Assembly (NCBI GenBank): GCA_014378995.1
Contig: JACMMP010000010.1
Coordinates: 101,162 to 165,161, forward strand
Length of the DNA: 64,000 nt
From: Hyphomonadaceae bacterium
GTDB taxonomy: Bacteria > Pseudomonadota > Alphaproteobacteria > Caulobacterales > Aquidulcibacteraceae
Reading direction: 5' to 3'
The position numbers and the translations under genes are program-made. Positions within the stretch are counted from its first letter, which is position 1, and the number at the start of each line of letters is the position of its first letter. Under the pieces are notes generated by a model. The model worked only from the letters and a program-made list of their open reading frames with translations. It was not told the DNA's origin and searched no databases. Positions 32,743 to 43,057 of the stretch are shown one piece after another.

Positions 32743-33540
32743 TTGACCGGCCCGAGTCGTCAAAGCAAAGGCGCACGCTCGCTCTGCTATCTATGCGGAG
32801 AAATGGGCGCAACTTCTAAAGACCACCTTCCCCCAAAGCTCTTCTTACCGAGCATTCCTGGATCAAACCCCCAGCGACTAACCCTCAAGGTCCACGTGGA
32901 CTGCAACAACCGCTATTCCGCAGACGAGGAATATCTCCGCGATCTCATCGCCCCCGAAGCCGGGTTCTTCGCGATGCCCAGCGCCGGTCCGATCGGAAAC
33001 GCCGCAGATCGCGCCCTCGCCCGTCCACAAGGGCGAGCTAGACGCTCCAAAATGCTATCGAACTCAGTCAGTATGGAAGTGCGAGACAGCCGCTCCGGCG
33101 AGGTGCGCTTGGCTCGAGGCGTCACACCGGACGCGACGCGCGTCAACAATGTCGGCCGCAAGATCGCGCGCGGGATCATCTTCCACGACACGCGATGTTT
33201 CGTTTCAGAGGAGCGCGTGTTCGTTCATCAGTTTCCAGGCCATGCCGTAGAGGACCTGAAGAAGATCGGCCGCAAGATCGGCGATCCGTATTGGGACGCG
33301 CTCCTACAGGACAATTGCCTGCACACCAATTATGCCGATGATGTTGCTGTCCGCCGGCTTTACACGCTCGAAGGGATCGAGCCCATCCTGCTTCGCGCCA
33401 ATATGGCCATCATGCTTATGACGCAGTTTTTCTGCATCAGCGCCGATTTCACACCTGACGACGAACAGTTCGCGACTCTAGCGAACCGCGGAATGGTATT
33501 GGCCAATCCGCGTCACATGGTTCGGTCCGACGATCGCTAA
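32743..33540 (+). CDS. HNH-endonuclease-like protein
   Basis: The 265-residue product uses TTG 32743 with a strong GGAGG 8 nt upstream. The N-terminus has a zinc-binding treble-clef plan: CYLCGE, then SKDHLPPKLF, then HVDCNN, typical of HNH nucleases. The rest (about 60-265) has no recognised domain. It lies 101 bp after the TIR-NTPase gene in the same direction and may be a defence-associated nuclease; that is inference from location. Confidence 0.75.
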   Translation: MTGPSRQSKGARSLCYLCGEMGATSKDHLPPKLFLPSIPGSNPQRLTLKVHVDCNNRYSADEEYLRDLIAPEAGFFAMPSAGPIGNAADRALARPQGRARRSKMLSNSVSMEVRDSRSGEVRLARGVTPDATRVNNVGRKIARGIIFHDTRCFVSEERVFVHQFPGHAVEDLKKIGRKIGDPYWDALLQDNCLHTNYADDVAVRRLYTLEGIEPILLRANMAIMLMTQFFCISADFTPDDEQFATLANRGMVLANPRHMVRSDDR

Positions 33541-33705
33541 ACAACGTTGCGGAGCGAACGCGTGAATAGACACGCTCACGCGCACGCGATAGCGCCACGA
33601 AGAAATAGTCGGCCTCCAATTACGCGCCGGCGACTTCGACCGGAGAATCCCAATTTCGGACTCTGGCTCTAGCGAGTTTCAAAGCGGACATTCGCGCAAT
33701 GCAGC

Positions 33706-35619
33706 CTACACGGACTCATACCGCGAAATCTTCGCACAACTCTGTCCGGCAATCCTTGCAAGACGGCTCCGGGCTCCGACCATCACCCACCGCCTCCAGC
33801 TCCATCTGGATCCCCACATCCGCTCTTGCAGATCGCCAAGGCTCTTTTGCGCACGGTTCAGAACTTCCCCTGGGCTAAATGCGATCTGACTTAGCGCAAT
33901 AGCGGCCGACTGGAGAAGGCGACGTTCACTACGGTTTTCTAGTTCTCGAACTAAGAGCACCGCCGCCCAATCGAAGTACGGTTTTGAGCCGTCCTCGCGT
34001 CTCACGTTTCCAAGAGCAACGAGCGCCTTGTGCAAGAGGAGCGACCTGTCACTTAAGACGGGACTCTCATCAGCTTCGACCAAAGCTCTGACGAAGACAT
34101 GTTCAGTTTCGGCCGGAAGAACTTGCTCAGCACACACCTCCACAATTGCGCCCGCGCAACCTGACCATACGACGGGATCCGCTGACAAGATAAACCTGGG
34201 CAGCCGTTGGAGCGCCAGCTCGCGCACCTCGGCAAATCCGCCCTGAGTGGATGCGAGAGCGGACATGATTGCTGCTATCTGTGTTCGATCATGAACAGCG
34301 CGGTCTACGACCTCCGATCCGATCCACTCTTGAATAACCCCCGTCGAAATGATGCGGGTAAAATACTGAGGAGCGCCATTTTGGTTGTTGGCTCGGTGCG
34401 GGAGAATGATCGCTGCGGCCGTCTCATGCTCTGGCAACCAATAATCTGGAGCTTCCCCAGATTGCAAAATCCGCCGTATCTGCCGATTGCTATAGCTGTT
34501 GAAAGGACCAAGCCGCGTTTTAAGGCCACTCACGAGCTGCGTTTGAATCGTTTGAGTATTTTCCGGCACGACAAGTTTGGCGATGTCTCTAAATGCCTCC
34601 CGCTCAAGAAATGGATCCAGCAGTCGTTCTGGGTTCGCCGGATCGCGAAAATTTTCTTCCTGCCTTGCCAACCGGCCGGACAGCTCAAGGACCTGCACCA
34701 ACCCCGCAAGCAGCACCAAGTCGACAATAGCGCGCACAAAGAACAGCATATGCTGACCGCCACCATGAACAGTCTGAATAGGTGTGATCGTCGTGGCCCC
34801 GTAAATCTCGGACCAGTCGACGAACGGGACAGACTTGGCCATCTCGCCGCCAAAGAAGATGAACCACTCAAATACCGGTAGAGCAGAGATGTCGCCGCCG
34901 TCCTTAAGGGCAAAAAATCCCAATGCCGCCGATTGCATGAGCGCGAGCGGCATAAGCACGACGGTAAGTGCCAGCGCGGTCAGAGCCACGCCACGATAGT
35001 CACCTTGAAAGCCGATACCGAGATTTGACGTTTTGCTGACGTCGTAGGCGCCGCTCAGCATGTAGCTGCGACGATCCTCTTCAACCCATACCCACTTGCG
35101 ATACAGGCCGAAAATTCCAAACAGCGCGAGAAACACGCCAATCAGGCCCCATGGCTGCGGCAGCAGAACCGCAGCGGTCATGCACGTCCCAAAATATAAA
35201 ACGAAATGAAAGGCTCTCACGGCTGGCTTGCCCGGCCCTGCTCCACAGCGATCTGCGAAGCCGAACACCAGCGTATGGTCAAGAAATGTCGCGGCACTGC
35301 CGAGCGGTGCGGTCAGCTGCTGCGCCCACTTCAAGACCGCTGACTGCGGACGCGCTACGGAGCCGCTGAGCCGATGCAGCCAACCGTATCCGACGACGAT
35401 GATAGAAAGGGTGACGGCCACCAACAGACCGTAGGTGCCCTGAATGGCCTGCCCCTCGGAAGTGGATGATTGGGCAGCCCAGGTGGCCAAGGCGATAATG
35501 CCACCGCCAAACAATAGAAAGAAAAGCGCTGATAATCCAGATGTCTCCGGGCCACTCCTCCTTTCAGCGGCAAGGCGGCGCCCACCACTATTGGGAGCGC
35601 TAGGCTGTAGCAGCGACAT
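33706..35619 (-). CDS. Large membrane protein of unknown function
   Basis: The 637-residue product from ATG 35619 (GGGAGG upstream) has about six hydrophobic helices in the first 340 residues, for example ALFFLLFGGGIIALATWA, AVTLSIIVVGYGWLH and GLIGVFLALFGIFGLY. A soluble helical C-terminal half follows, with HEAT-like repeats (RELALQRLPRF, ALVEADESPVLSDRSLLLHKALVALG). No family is recognised. A membrane base with a helical-repeat cytoplasmic half suggests a scaffold or sensor role, but nothing more specific can be said. Confidence 0.8.
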   Translation of the reverse strand: MSLLQPSAPNSGGRRLAAERRSGPETSGLSALFFLLFGGGIIALATWAAQSSTSEGQAIQGTYGLLVAVTLSIIVVGYGWLHRLSGSVARPQSAVLKWAQQLTAPLGSAATFLDHTLVFGFADRCGAGPGKPAVRAFHFVLYFGTCMTAAVLLPQPWGLIGVFLALFGIFGLYRKWVWVEEDRRSYMLSGAYDVSKTSNLGIGFQGDYRGVALTALALTVVLMPLALMQSAALGFFALKDGGDISALPVFEWFIFFGGEMAKSVPFVDWSEIYGATTITPIQTVHGGGQHMLFFVRAIVDLVLLAGLVQVLELSGRLARQEENFRDPANPERLLDPFLEREAFRDIAKLVVPENTQTIQTQLVSGLKTRLGPFNSYSNRQIRRILQSGEAPDYWLPEHETAAAIILPHRANNQNGAPQYFTRIISTGVIQEWIGSEVVDRAVHDRTQIAAIMSALASTQGGFAEVRELALQRLPRFILSADPVVWSGCAGAIVEVCAEQVLPAETEHVFVRALVEADESPVLSDRSLLLHKALVALGNVRREDGSKPYFDWAAVLLVRELENRSERRLLQSAAIALSQIAFSPGEVLNRAQKSLGDLQERMWGSRWSWRRWVMVGARSRLARIAGQSCAKISRYESV

Positions 35620-35701
35620 CCCATGCCTCCCGTGACCCACGGAGACGTTAACCAATCATTAACCATTGTCGAGTCACGCACGATCGCTCGCTAGGTCGCG
35701 G

Positions 35702-36256
35702 TTAGGGTCGAGAATAGTCGCGGTTGCTCCAAACATCCGCAGGACAGTCCAAACCCCAGACCCCACGTCGTGCCTGTTGTGCTCGGCGTTCGGCAGCCGC
35801 GTAGCGGCCTTGACTGAAGTATGTCCAGTCTCGAGCCCATCCCTGCTCGACCATTTGCTCGCCGATGTCACGCCCATCGACGCTACACCTCGCCACCATG
35901 CGTTCGTCTTGCTGATCATGGCCCACAACGACGCAGTCCACTCGACGATCTCGCACGAGATCACTTAGCGCGTCGCGCGCAGCACGCCATACGTTCACTT
36001 CCGTCGAGCCCTCTGTCGTCGGATTGAGATTGCGGCAGACCTTGCCGCGCTCTGAGGCATCAAAACCATTCATGCGGATGCTAATTTCAAGATCGTCGCC
36101 GTCGCGCGCAGTGGCTTCCGAATAGAACGCGGTCATCGATACCGATTGAGAGGGGCTCGCCTCTTGAATCGTCGCGGCTCGGTCGACACCCAGACTATCC
36201 CCGTCGCACCCACTGACTCGCAACGCGAAGAGCACCACTACAAACCTTGAACGCAT
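35702..36256 (-). CDS. Staphylococcal-nuclease-like lipoprotein
   Basis: The 184-residue product begins with a signal sequence containing LRVSGCDGD (lipobox-like). The C-terminal part has the SNase core: ARCSVDGRDIGEQMVEQGWA, then SQGRYAAAERRAQQARRGVW, matching the end of thermonuclease domains. The N-terminal catalytic arginine motif of SNase is not evident, so enzymatic activity is uncertain. Many such proteins in Proteobacteria are periplasmic and inactive or bind cell-wall components. Confidence 0.8.
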   Translation of the reverse strand: MRSRFVVVLFALRVSGCDGDSLGVDRAATIQEASPSQSVSMTAFYSEATARDGDDLEISIRMNGFDASERGKVCRNLNPTTEGSTEVNVWRAARDALSDLVRDRRVDCVVVGHDQQDERMVARCSVDGRDIGEQMVEQGWARDWTYFSQGRYAAAERRAQQARRGVWGLDCPADVWSNRDYSRP

Positions 36257-36540
36257 AATTTCCCCTCCCTAGGGCGCGCGCCGTCAAGTCCGAAATCCAA
36301 GATACCCGGTTAGCGTCGCAGCGAGATCCCAGAAGCGGTCGTTAGCTCATCTGCGCCCGATATCGGACACCAGAGCCTAGTCGTCACGCTTCCCCCCGCG
36401 ATCTCGCGAGGGGCGTCGCGACCCTGGACTCAATCAAGTTGCGAAGAACGTTAGACCGCTTTTTCGGGCAAGCCCCCGCAATCCGACTTTACAATTCTAG
36501 GTAGCTGATAAAAACTTTCGCAGGTACTGGGGAGCACACG

Positions 36541-38688
36541 ATGGCGCTTGGGGTCCGTCTTATCGCTTTGGCCGGCATGCTCTCGTGCATGGGTCTAGCG
36601 GGCTGTGTCACCACATCGAAGGACCGATTGGTCATTGCCGCGCCGATCATTAGCGAGCGAGCTCGCATTGCGCGTGACGGCGCCGGCGTCGTGGAGATTG
36701 ATTGGCAAATCGATAATCGGTTCCGCCTGCTCAGCAACGAAGTCGCCATTGCGGGAAGTGATTATACCGAAGAGCAACGGTTTTACCGCGATTTGGCAGC
36801 TTATACCGAAGAATACCGCGAGTGGTTTGAACGGGAGCGCGCGGCTTGGCTATTTCCCAATGTTCTGGATTCCGACCTCATCCATCCACGCGGTTCTCGC
36901 GACCTCATACAGAACTACGATACGCATTATCGCGCGCAGGATTATCGCTATGACCCGGCATGGGTAAACGATGTGTCCAGACACGTAACGTTTTCGCTTC
37001 TTGGCCCTAGCGCTAATCTTCTCTGTGACTGGTCTTGGCCTGGACGCCCGTTTTCCAACGTATGGGAAGCATGCACGCAGCAGTCGACGATTGTGAGTTT
37101 GGACGAGCCGGTTGAAGTGAAAGTGCGCACGCGCAACAACGATACAGGACAAGAAGCCGAGCTCCGCACAGGCGTCGTCGCCCGAGATCTCACTATTGTG
37201 GCGCTAGGCGATTCCTTCTCCGCTGGGGAAGGCAACCCACATGCGCATTGGCGAATTGTCTCTCATCCACAAGCAGCCATTTGGCTCGATGCGCGCTGTC
37301 ACCGCTCCTTGATCTCTGGACCTGCGCTTGCCGCCGCCTTCCTCGCGCGTCAAAATCCGCGTCTCTCGGTGACGCTGCTTCACTACGGCTGCTCCGGCGC
37401 TTCGGTAGCCGACGGCATCGCCGGACCTTGGTCGTTTCTCGAAACCTCGGCGCAGGTGGCGGCGCGCTACCGGCCATACCAGTCGATCCCGGGCCACCCA
37501 GGACAGCCAGATGATCAAATAGCCCCGCCAATCGGGGAATACGACATCGCGCCCAGTCAAATCGCGCAGGCGCGCGCCGACCTCCAAGGCCGATCACCCG
37601 ATGCTGTCTTCGTTTCGACCGGCGGCAACGACATCGGCTTTGCGCGTATTGTGACGTCGTTGGCGGCGCCGCCAAAGGCCACCTCTGACATCGAGCTTGT
37701 GCCCGCGGGACATGCCAATACCCAACGGTCCCTGCCCCACGATCGCGCGATGTGGACGTCTCTGTCGCAGCCGCCAACTTGCATCGAAGGGTCTTCAGAG
37801 GAGAGCTTTGTTCAATGCGTTTACGCACGCGTACAGGCACGGATCGACAGCATCCTGCGGGGGCCAGAGAGTCAATACGCCGTGCTCGCACGCGCCATCG
37901 ATACGTTAGGCGTCCCGCGCGAAGAGGTGTTTATTACTCAATACCCGTCGCTTACCGAGTACCGATCGGTCGAAGGCAGCAACGCCGACTACGAGCCGTG
38001 CGTCGACAATGCGTTCGATAGCCGGCCCTCGATCGTGCCCAGCATTATCTCGTGGTGGCCAGGAATGGGCGTCACGTTGGAAGCCTCACAAGGGGCCTTC
38101 ACGGAAGTTATTTCGCCGCTCAATTCCGCGGTCGCCGCAACACATGACGCGGAACGCTGGACAGTCGTTGACGGCCACGTTCCATGGAGTCGTCCGTACG
38201 GTTATTGTAGCCTCGAGCAGCGCCACGTGAACACATTGTTCGACTCCGCCTGGGTGCAGGGCCGCGTTTACAGCAGTGAGCGCCGCATCGGCGTCGTACG
38301 TCAATCGACACTGCCCAATGATGAGAGCGCGCCACACGTGCTTGTTTGGAACGACCCTTCATGGCCTGGCGGCTTACCCGTGGGACCCTGCTATCTTGAG
38401 GGCACAAGCATCCTCGACACGAGCGCGGTATGTAGTGACGCGCGTTATGAACCAGAAACGCGTGATAGCTCTTTCCTGGACACGAGCGGTGCCGTGCACC
38501 CTACTCTCTTCGGCCATTGTGGCTACGCTTCCGCGTTGGTGACGACGCTCCTCCGCGAGGGCCGCGATAGCGATTGGCGCGCCAGTCTTGATCCTGCCTT
38601 TGTCGACTCAGTTCAGGCCGGCGAAACGTCTCTTCAATTCTTGTGCAGCCCTGCTGCTTGGGGGGCCGACGTCGTCGAGCCTCAATGA
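36541..38688 (+). CDS. SGNH/GDSL-type hydrolase lipoprotein
   Basis: The 715-residue product has a lipobox (CMGLAGCVTT). Block I GDSFSAGEG near residue 223 provides the catalytic serine, GGND near 361 forms the oxyanion hole, and SGAVHPTLFGH near 650 fits the catalytic His with its acidic partner. This is the SGNH hydrolase plan, close to the SEST/esterase lineage. Inserts around 400-640 make it larger than typical members. Probable function is hydrolysis of ester bonds in the periplasm or at the outer membrane; the substrate is unknown. Confidence 0.88.
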   Translation: MALGVRLIALAGMLSCMGLAGCVTTSKDRLVIAAPIISERARIARDGAGVVEIDWQIDNRFRLLSNEVAIAGSDYTEEQRFYRDLAAYTEEYREWFERERAAWLFPNVLDSDLIHPRGSRDLIQNYDTHYRAQDYRYDPAWVNDVSRHVTFSLLGPSANLLCDWSWPGRPFSNVWEACTQQSTIVSLDEPVEVKVRTRNNDTGQEAELRTGVVARDLTIVALGDSFSAGEGNPHAHWRIVSHPQAAIWLDARCHRSLISGPALAAAFLARQNPRLSVTLLHYGCSGASVADGIAGPWSFLETSAQVAARYRPYQSIPGHPGQPDDQIAPPIGEYDIAPSQIAQARADLQGRSPDAVFVSTGGNDIGFARIVTSLAAPPKATSDIELVPAGHANTQRSLPHDRAMWTSLSQPPTCIEGSSEESFVQCVYARVQARIDSILRGPESQYAVLARAIDTLGVPREEVFITQYPSLTEYRSVEGSNADYEPCVDNAFDSRPSIVPSIISWWPGMGVTLEASQGAFTEVISPLNSAVAATHDAERWTVVDGHVPWSRPYGYCSLEQRHVNTLFDSAWVQGRVYSSERRIGVVRQSTLPNDESAPHVLVWNDPSWPGGLPVGPCYLEGTSILDTSAVCSDARYEPETRDSSFLDTSGAVHPTLFGHCGYASALVTTLLREGRDSDWRASLDPAFVDSVQAGETSLQFLCSPAAWGADVVEPQ

Positions 38689-38919
38689 ACAGGTAGCAAT
38701 TCATCGCCAGTGGGGAATCATCCCATTAACGGCCATTGGCTCGCATGAGCCCCATAACGGACCTTCGTCGCACTGAAGCCGGTGGCTCGAATTCGCCCAA
38801 GGCGGACACTAGCGACTGTTGGGTCGATATGCGGTCATCGCGGAATTGCTAACGATTGCTCATGTGGCTTCGCGCGCGCACCTAGCCGCCCAAGCGGACA
38901 GACGATGGGTGCCGCTACG

Positions 38920-39756
38920 CTAACGCAGGTAATGGCGGCTGACGAAACCATCGGCGGCGCCGTCGCCATTGATGTCAATCATCGCCCAATCACCGACAAG
39001 CTTCAGTTCATGCACGCGCGCGTCGAGCGGTAGGACGCGAACAACGCCGTGCTCGACGCCGGGTCCGGCGCGCATGCGCAAGCCTTCACGCGCGATCACA
39101 ATGCGTTCGGCGCTCTCTGCGTGGGGTTGAACCGCGAGAACGAAATCGCCAAACGGTCCATTGGCGATGTCGGGATCGCATCGAACCTCACCAAGCTTTG
39201 TCGCCGCCAATTGCCTCAGCGCCCACGCGTTCGACTTCAGGTATGTCGCGTGATCGGCCCAGCCCGTCGATTGAGCGAGCCAAGTATGGTTCGCGAGGCC
39301 GGCGTGGGCGATCGTTTGGCATGTGCGCCCGCTTCCATAGACGCCGATCTTATAGCCACCGACCCCTGGCGCAGTGAGCGCGGTTTTAACGGACTGGAAA
39401 TAGGGAATGATTTGCATTTTCAATTCCAACGCCGAGGCGTCGAAATCAACGGCGAAGTAAATCGCCGAGCCACTGGGCTGCCCGATAATGTTGCGCGCGT
39501 AGTCAATACAATAGGCGGCGTCGAGCGCGCCCTTCTCGGCACTGAAAGCACCAATGGTGTCGCCGCGCCGGGCCTCATGCACCACAGCGATACGCAAGCC
39601 CTCGGCCGCGAACGCGCGCGCCTCCAGTGCGCTCAAACGTTTTTCCGGGATGCCGGTATCGCGCGAATAATAGCGAATGATGGTTTGAACACCCGCATCG
39701 GCCAGGGCGCGCGCTTGTTTCCCGCACGCCTGGGATACATCGATGATGTCACTCAT
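38920..39756 (-). CDS. DUF1906 glycoside-hydrolase-like protein with SH3 domain
   Basis: The 278-residue product starts with the DUF1906 barrel of the Rv2525c-like family (IIDVSQACGKQARALADAG, IRYYSRDTG and the IYFAVDFDAS strand). A bacterial SH3 domain at about 210-275 follows (REGLRMRAGPGVEHGVVRVLP). Such proteins act on or bind cell-wall polymers. There is no signal peptide. It lies 12 nt after the large membrane protein gene, so the two form one transcript. Confidence 0.85.
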   Translation of the reverse strand: MSDIIDVSQACGKQARALADAGVQTIIRYYSRDTGIPEKRLSALEARAFAAEGLRIAVVHEARRGDTIGAFSAEKGALDAAYCIDYARNIIGQPSGSAIYFAVDFDASALELKMQIIPYFQSVKTALTAPGVGGYKIGVYGSGRTCQTIAHAGLANHTWLAQSTGWADHATYLKSNAWALRQLAATKLGEVRCDPDIANGPFGDFVLAVQPHAESAERIVIAREGLRMRAGPGVEHGVVRVLPLDARVHELKLVGDWAMIDINGDGAADGFVSRHYLR

Positions 39757-39768
39757 CAGCCCCTCCCT

Positions 39769-41736
39769 CTATCCAACACCTGGACCATCGCCGTCGCTCG
39801 CGCCGTCTCTCGATCGCGGCGCCTCTGTCGGCGTCGGCCGAGGCGCTTCGCCACTATCAGCGGCGTCCGGCTTTCTGGGGCTCAGCAACAGTTGCGTGGT
39901 CAACGAGCCCATCCAATCGGCGACATTGAGCCCCGCATAGCCGCCAAGCAGGCCAAGCGCGGCCATGGCGAACGGGCTGAGTTCGTCCCCGTTAGGGATG
40001 TCGGCGTTTTGGGTTAGCGATGAGGCGCCGATTGCGACGTTTAACAGCACGAAGAGCGCAAGCGCGGTCGCCATGCCAAACACCAATTGCAGACCGAGTT
40101 CGACCAGCCCGCCAGGTGCCGCGGCGATCTCGGCGGCTGTTGCCGCCTCGGCGCCGGGGGCGCCGTCGGCGGACGATCCGACTCGCAACATGCGCCGCAA
40201 CAGTGGACTGATCGCCCGCATGAGCGCGCCCAACGCTCCCATCACCAAGACAAGTTGCACCGAGAGCGCGACTGGCGCGCGCCGCGCGAGCCAATAGCTC
40301 ATGCCAGAGCGCGCCAACGGGCGCACGGCGCCAACAAGGGCTAATGCCTTCACCTCATCTTCCCGCGAGGGCAGCGCGCAGCTTAGGGCCGCGACTCGGC
40401 GCTCGGCGCGCGCGGTGGCAATCGCCATCGCTTCTTCGTCGCTCAGTTCAGCGCGCGCTTCATGGAAGGCGCTTAGGTCCGGCGGCGCCGCCGCATCATT
40501 CGTCGTCGGCGCCTCCCGAAGCGCGTCAGCAGGGCCGTTGGAACGAGTTTCGGCGATTTGCCAGGCGAGACGGCGCACCTCGCACGTTTGGGAGAATTGA
40601 AGGCCCGCGATCTCCTGGGCGCGCGCGCGCTCGCTATCAATGAGACCCGTGACTTGAGTGTCCAATTGTACGATACGCTGCCGATCCTGACGGAGGCGCG
40701 ACAGACCGATGGACACTTGTTCGCGCAGGCGACCCTCGGGGCCGCGTGCGATCGCACGCGCGACGGCCTGAAGGTGCATTGCCGAATCCACCTCGAACAA
40801 ACCCGTTGACCTGTCGAGAGAGATGCGTCCGCCGGCCACGGTTTCGGCTTCCGCGACCACCAACGCGAAATCAGCCCAGAATTCCGCCCTCTCCATGCTC
40901 GCGGCGATACTGATCTCTGCAGACGACTCGCTTTCGAGTTCTCGATTCCGAATGGCATGATTGAGCGTCGCCAACCGCTCGTCGAGAACGGCGATCCTAA
41001 AGACCGCATCCTGGATGCGCTCGCGCGGCACGTGCGTGTCGGCGCCTCGTATCGCGTCGATCTGCTGTTGCGCCAATCGCGCCGCGAAGCCGCTGGCGCC
41101 AATGGTCAAGAGCACGGCCACGCCAATCGCGCAGGCGAAAACCAGCGAATAGTCGGACGCGCTTTTTTGGCGTCGCTCGACTAGCGCGGGATCGTCGACG
41201 GCATTTGCCCAGGCGCGATTAGACCAGGCGGTCAGTACGACGAGTGCGACGCCTAGCGCGATGAGCACCATCTCAAAATTGTTGTGAAGCGTTTCCTCCA
41301 ATGCGGCGGGATCGCCAAGCGTCCACCATCCGGCAAGCAAGGCGATCAAGATGGCGGCGAGGCCAGTGACCGCCGCGCCTGAAAGGAGGCGCACGACATC
41401 AACGAAGCCCGGAGAGGTCTCGCGATCGACAGACACAGCCGATATCTGGATGAACGCTGACACGGACAGAGTCGCGGCGGCGACAGTAAGCACAACCGCC
41501 AAAACCCGAAAGCCAAGCTCCATAGGCGTCGCTTGACTGCTTGCGGCGTTCAGCACCCAAAGCGCGGCGGCACCAATGAGCGCGGCGACGCCGAAGGCGA
41601 CTAGGATCCAAATTGCTTTTCTTGGCTGGCCCGGCGCTACGACGGCGGCGGCGCGTCGCCAAGCGACGACCAAGAGCGCGACGGCGGCGAACGCCGAGAG
41701 CCCGCCCGCAACAAGCGCGAAGGATAGTCCTTCCAT
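39769..41736 (-). CDS. Polytopic membrane protein with helical soluble domain
   Basis: The 655-residue product from ATG 41736 (GGGGGG upstream; the ATG at 41772 is less well supported) has membrane helices at the N-terminus (FALVAGGLSAFAAVALLVVAW and several more up to about 250). A long helical soluble section with coiled-coil character lies at about 260-440, and C-terminal membrane helices follow. No family is recognised. It is the first gene of a two-gene operon with the DUF1906/SH3 protein, so a cell-envelope role is possible. Confidence 0.78.
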   Translation of the reverse strand: MEGLSFALVAGGLSAFAAVALLVVAWRRAAAVVAPGQPRKAIWILVAFGVAALIGAAALWVLNAASSQATPMELGFRVLAVVLTVAAATLSVSAFIQISAVSVDRETSPGFVDVVRLLSGAAVTGLAAILIALLAGWWTLGDPAALEETLHNNFEMVLIALGVALVVLTAWSNRAWANAVDDPALVERRQKSASDYSLVFACAIGVAVLLTIGASGFAARLAQQQIDAIRGADTHVPRERIQDAVFRIAVLDERLATLNHAIRNRELESESSAEISIAASMERAEFWADFALVVAEAETVAGGRISLDRSTGLFEVDSAMHLQAVARAIARGPEGRLREQVSIGLSRLRQDRQRIVQLDTQVTGLIDSERARAQEIAGLQFSQTCEVRRLAWQIAETRSNGPADALREAPTTNDAAAPPDLSAFHEARAELSDEEAMAIATARAERRVAALSCALPSREDEVKALALVGAVRPLARSGMSYWLARRAPVALSVQLVLVMGALGALMRAISPLLRRMLRVGSSADGAPGAEAATAAEIAAAPGGLVELGLQLVFGMATALALFVLLNVAIGASSLTQNADIPNGDELSPFAMAALGLLGGYAGLNVADWMGSLTTQLLLSPRKPDAADSGEAPRPTPTEAPRSRDGASDGDGPGVG

Positions 41737-42149
41737 GGCGGCCCCCCGCCTCAAATCACTCTCATCATCCACAATGCACGGTTGAGGTCAAGGGCACACG
41801 AGCAGGAGCGACGAATGCTATACTCGGGGTTGCGATCGCGAGCCATTCAACGCCGAACGCGCTGAAGCACGGCAAACCGGATCAGCTGATGTACGTGCCC
41901 CGTCACAAGGTGAAAACGCTCGGAGACGTGAAGCCGATCGCCAAAGTGAAACTGCTCAATGAAATTACTATGAGCCAGTTCGACGGCGGAAGAAGTTCGG
42001 ATCGCGCCTGAGAGGAAGAGGATTCGAGAGACCTCCGTAACGCTTCCGTCGTTCGCCCGTTTCATCCCAACAACAGACTCTAACCCTCTTCGCCCGTGAG
42101 CAGACGCCCGCGGCCTCGAAAGGCGGTATCCTCAGTTGGATCATGTGCA

Positions 42150-42422
42150 CTAAACCGAGGGCAAATAATCCGAAGCGACTTGGAGGGAGATGGCGACCGC
42201 TGCCGCAATCGCGGCGCGCGCATTGAGCTGCGATTGCAGATGTACCCGCCAATGAATGAACTCACCGGGTCTCGTTCCAAATGCAAGATCACCGTCACCC
42301 AACGTGTCTGGAAGCTTGGAGACTGTGCGCAGCTTCATTGTCGATGATCTCCACCACCACCACGCGGACAAGAGCGCAGAGCAAACAGATATGACGGCGG
42401 CGACGAGTTTGAGATCTAGCAT
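42150..42422 (-). CDS. Small membrane protein
   Basis: The 90-residue product has one strong N-terminal membrane helix (LVAAVISVCSALLSAWWWW) and a second hydrophobic helix near the C-terminus (AAIAAAVAISLQVASDYL). The pattern is that of small inner-membrane proteins of unknown function. The start is supported only by the open frame. It stands alone, about 100 bp downstream of the next leftward gene. Confidence 0.6.
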   Translation of the reverse strand: MLDLKLVAAVISVCSALLSAWWWWRSSTMKLRTVSKLPDTLGDGDLAFGTRPGEFIHWRVHLQSQLNARAAIAAAVAISLQVASDYLPSV

Positions 42423-42529
42423 GGTTGTTCCCTTTGAGCAGGGCGCATATCCCTCAGTCCTAGCCTACCCACTGCGCATATTGAACGATCGACCTGAACG
42501 CATGCCGATTACGCCGAGAGGGATCGCCG

Positions 42530-43057
42530 TCAGTCCTCACAACGAACTAGTGTCGTTTGCACTCCCAGATGATCCACTTGTGTGAGCCGGCCCGGCTCAA
42601 GTCTCAACTGCCATTGGGTGCCCGCCTCATCCACCGGGGTAATCGTTCGCGTCATGATCACGTCGCCGTCGACCGCGACGACACTGCCACGACTGACCCA
42701 GTTTTCGCCGTTGATTTCGATTACATCCGTGTCGCCGTCACGGGAAAGGTCATACTCAAGCACAGTGGCGCACGCTGGCGTTTCTGCGCTGGCTGCGTTG
42801 CCCCAATCACCCTCAATCCCACTGAGGATCTCTCGTCGCGCGACTTCTCCACGGTCATCGACCAAATTAAGAGTCTCGCACGCAACCGCCATCATATCGT
42901 TGCCGCAGACCGTTGGTGCCAGCGTAGCGCGCGAAGTCCACAGCGCAGTGCCAACTACTATTGTCAACATTAGGCCGACCAACCATCCGGCTGCCTGTTT
43001 CGTAACGAATTGCGAGGCTTTTTCTAGCGCGCCGGCTTCCTCAGGTTTGTTTGTCAT
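42530..43057 (-). CDS. Hypothetical single-pass membrane protein
   Basis: The 175-residue product has a cytoplasmic N-terminus, one membrane helix (AAGWLVGLMLTIVVGTALW, about 22-40) and a periplasmic domain of beta-strands with paired cysteines. Its start overlaps the stop of the TPR protein gene (ATGA), so the two are co-expressed. No family is recognised. Confidence 0.7.
   Translation of the reverse strand: MTNKPEEAGALEKASQFVTKQAAGWLVGLMLTIVVGTALWTSRATLAPTVCGNDMMAVACETLNLVDDRGEVARREILSGIEGDWGNAASAETPACATVLEYDLSRDGDTDVIEINGENWVSRGSVVAVDGDVIMTRTITPVDEAGTQWQLRLEPGRLTQVDHLGVQTTLVRCED

Noticed and set aside
41613..42011. Plus-strand frame overlapping the end of the membrane-protein gene
   Set aside because: First half is antisense to the real gene; the rest has no domain and no ribosome site.
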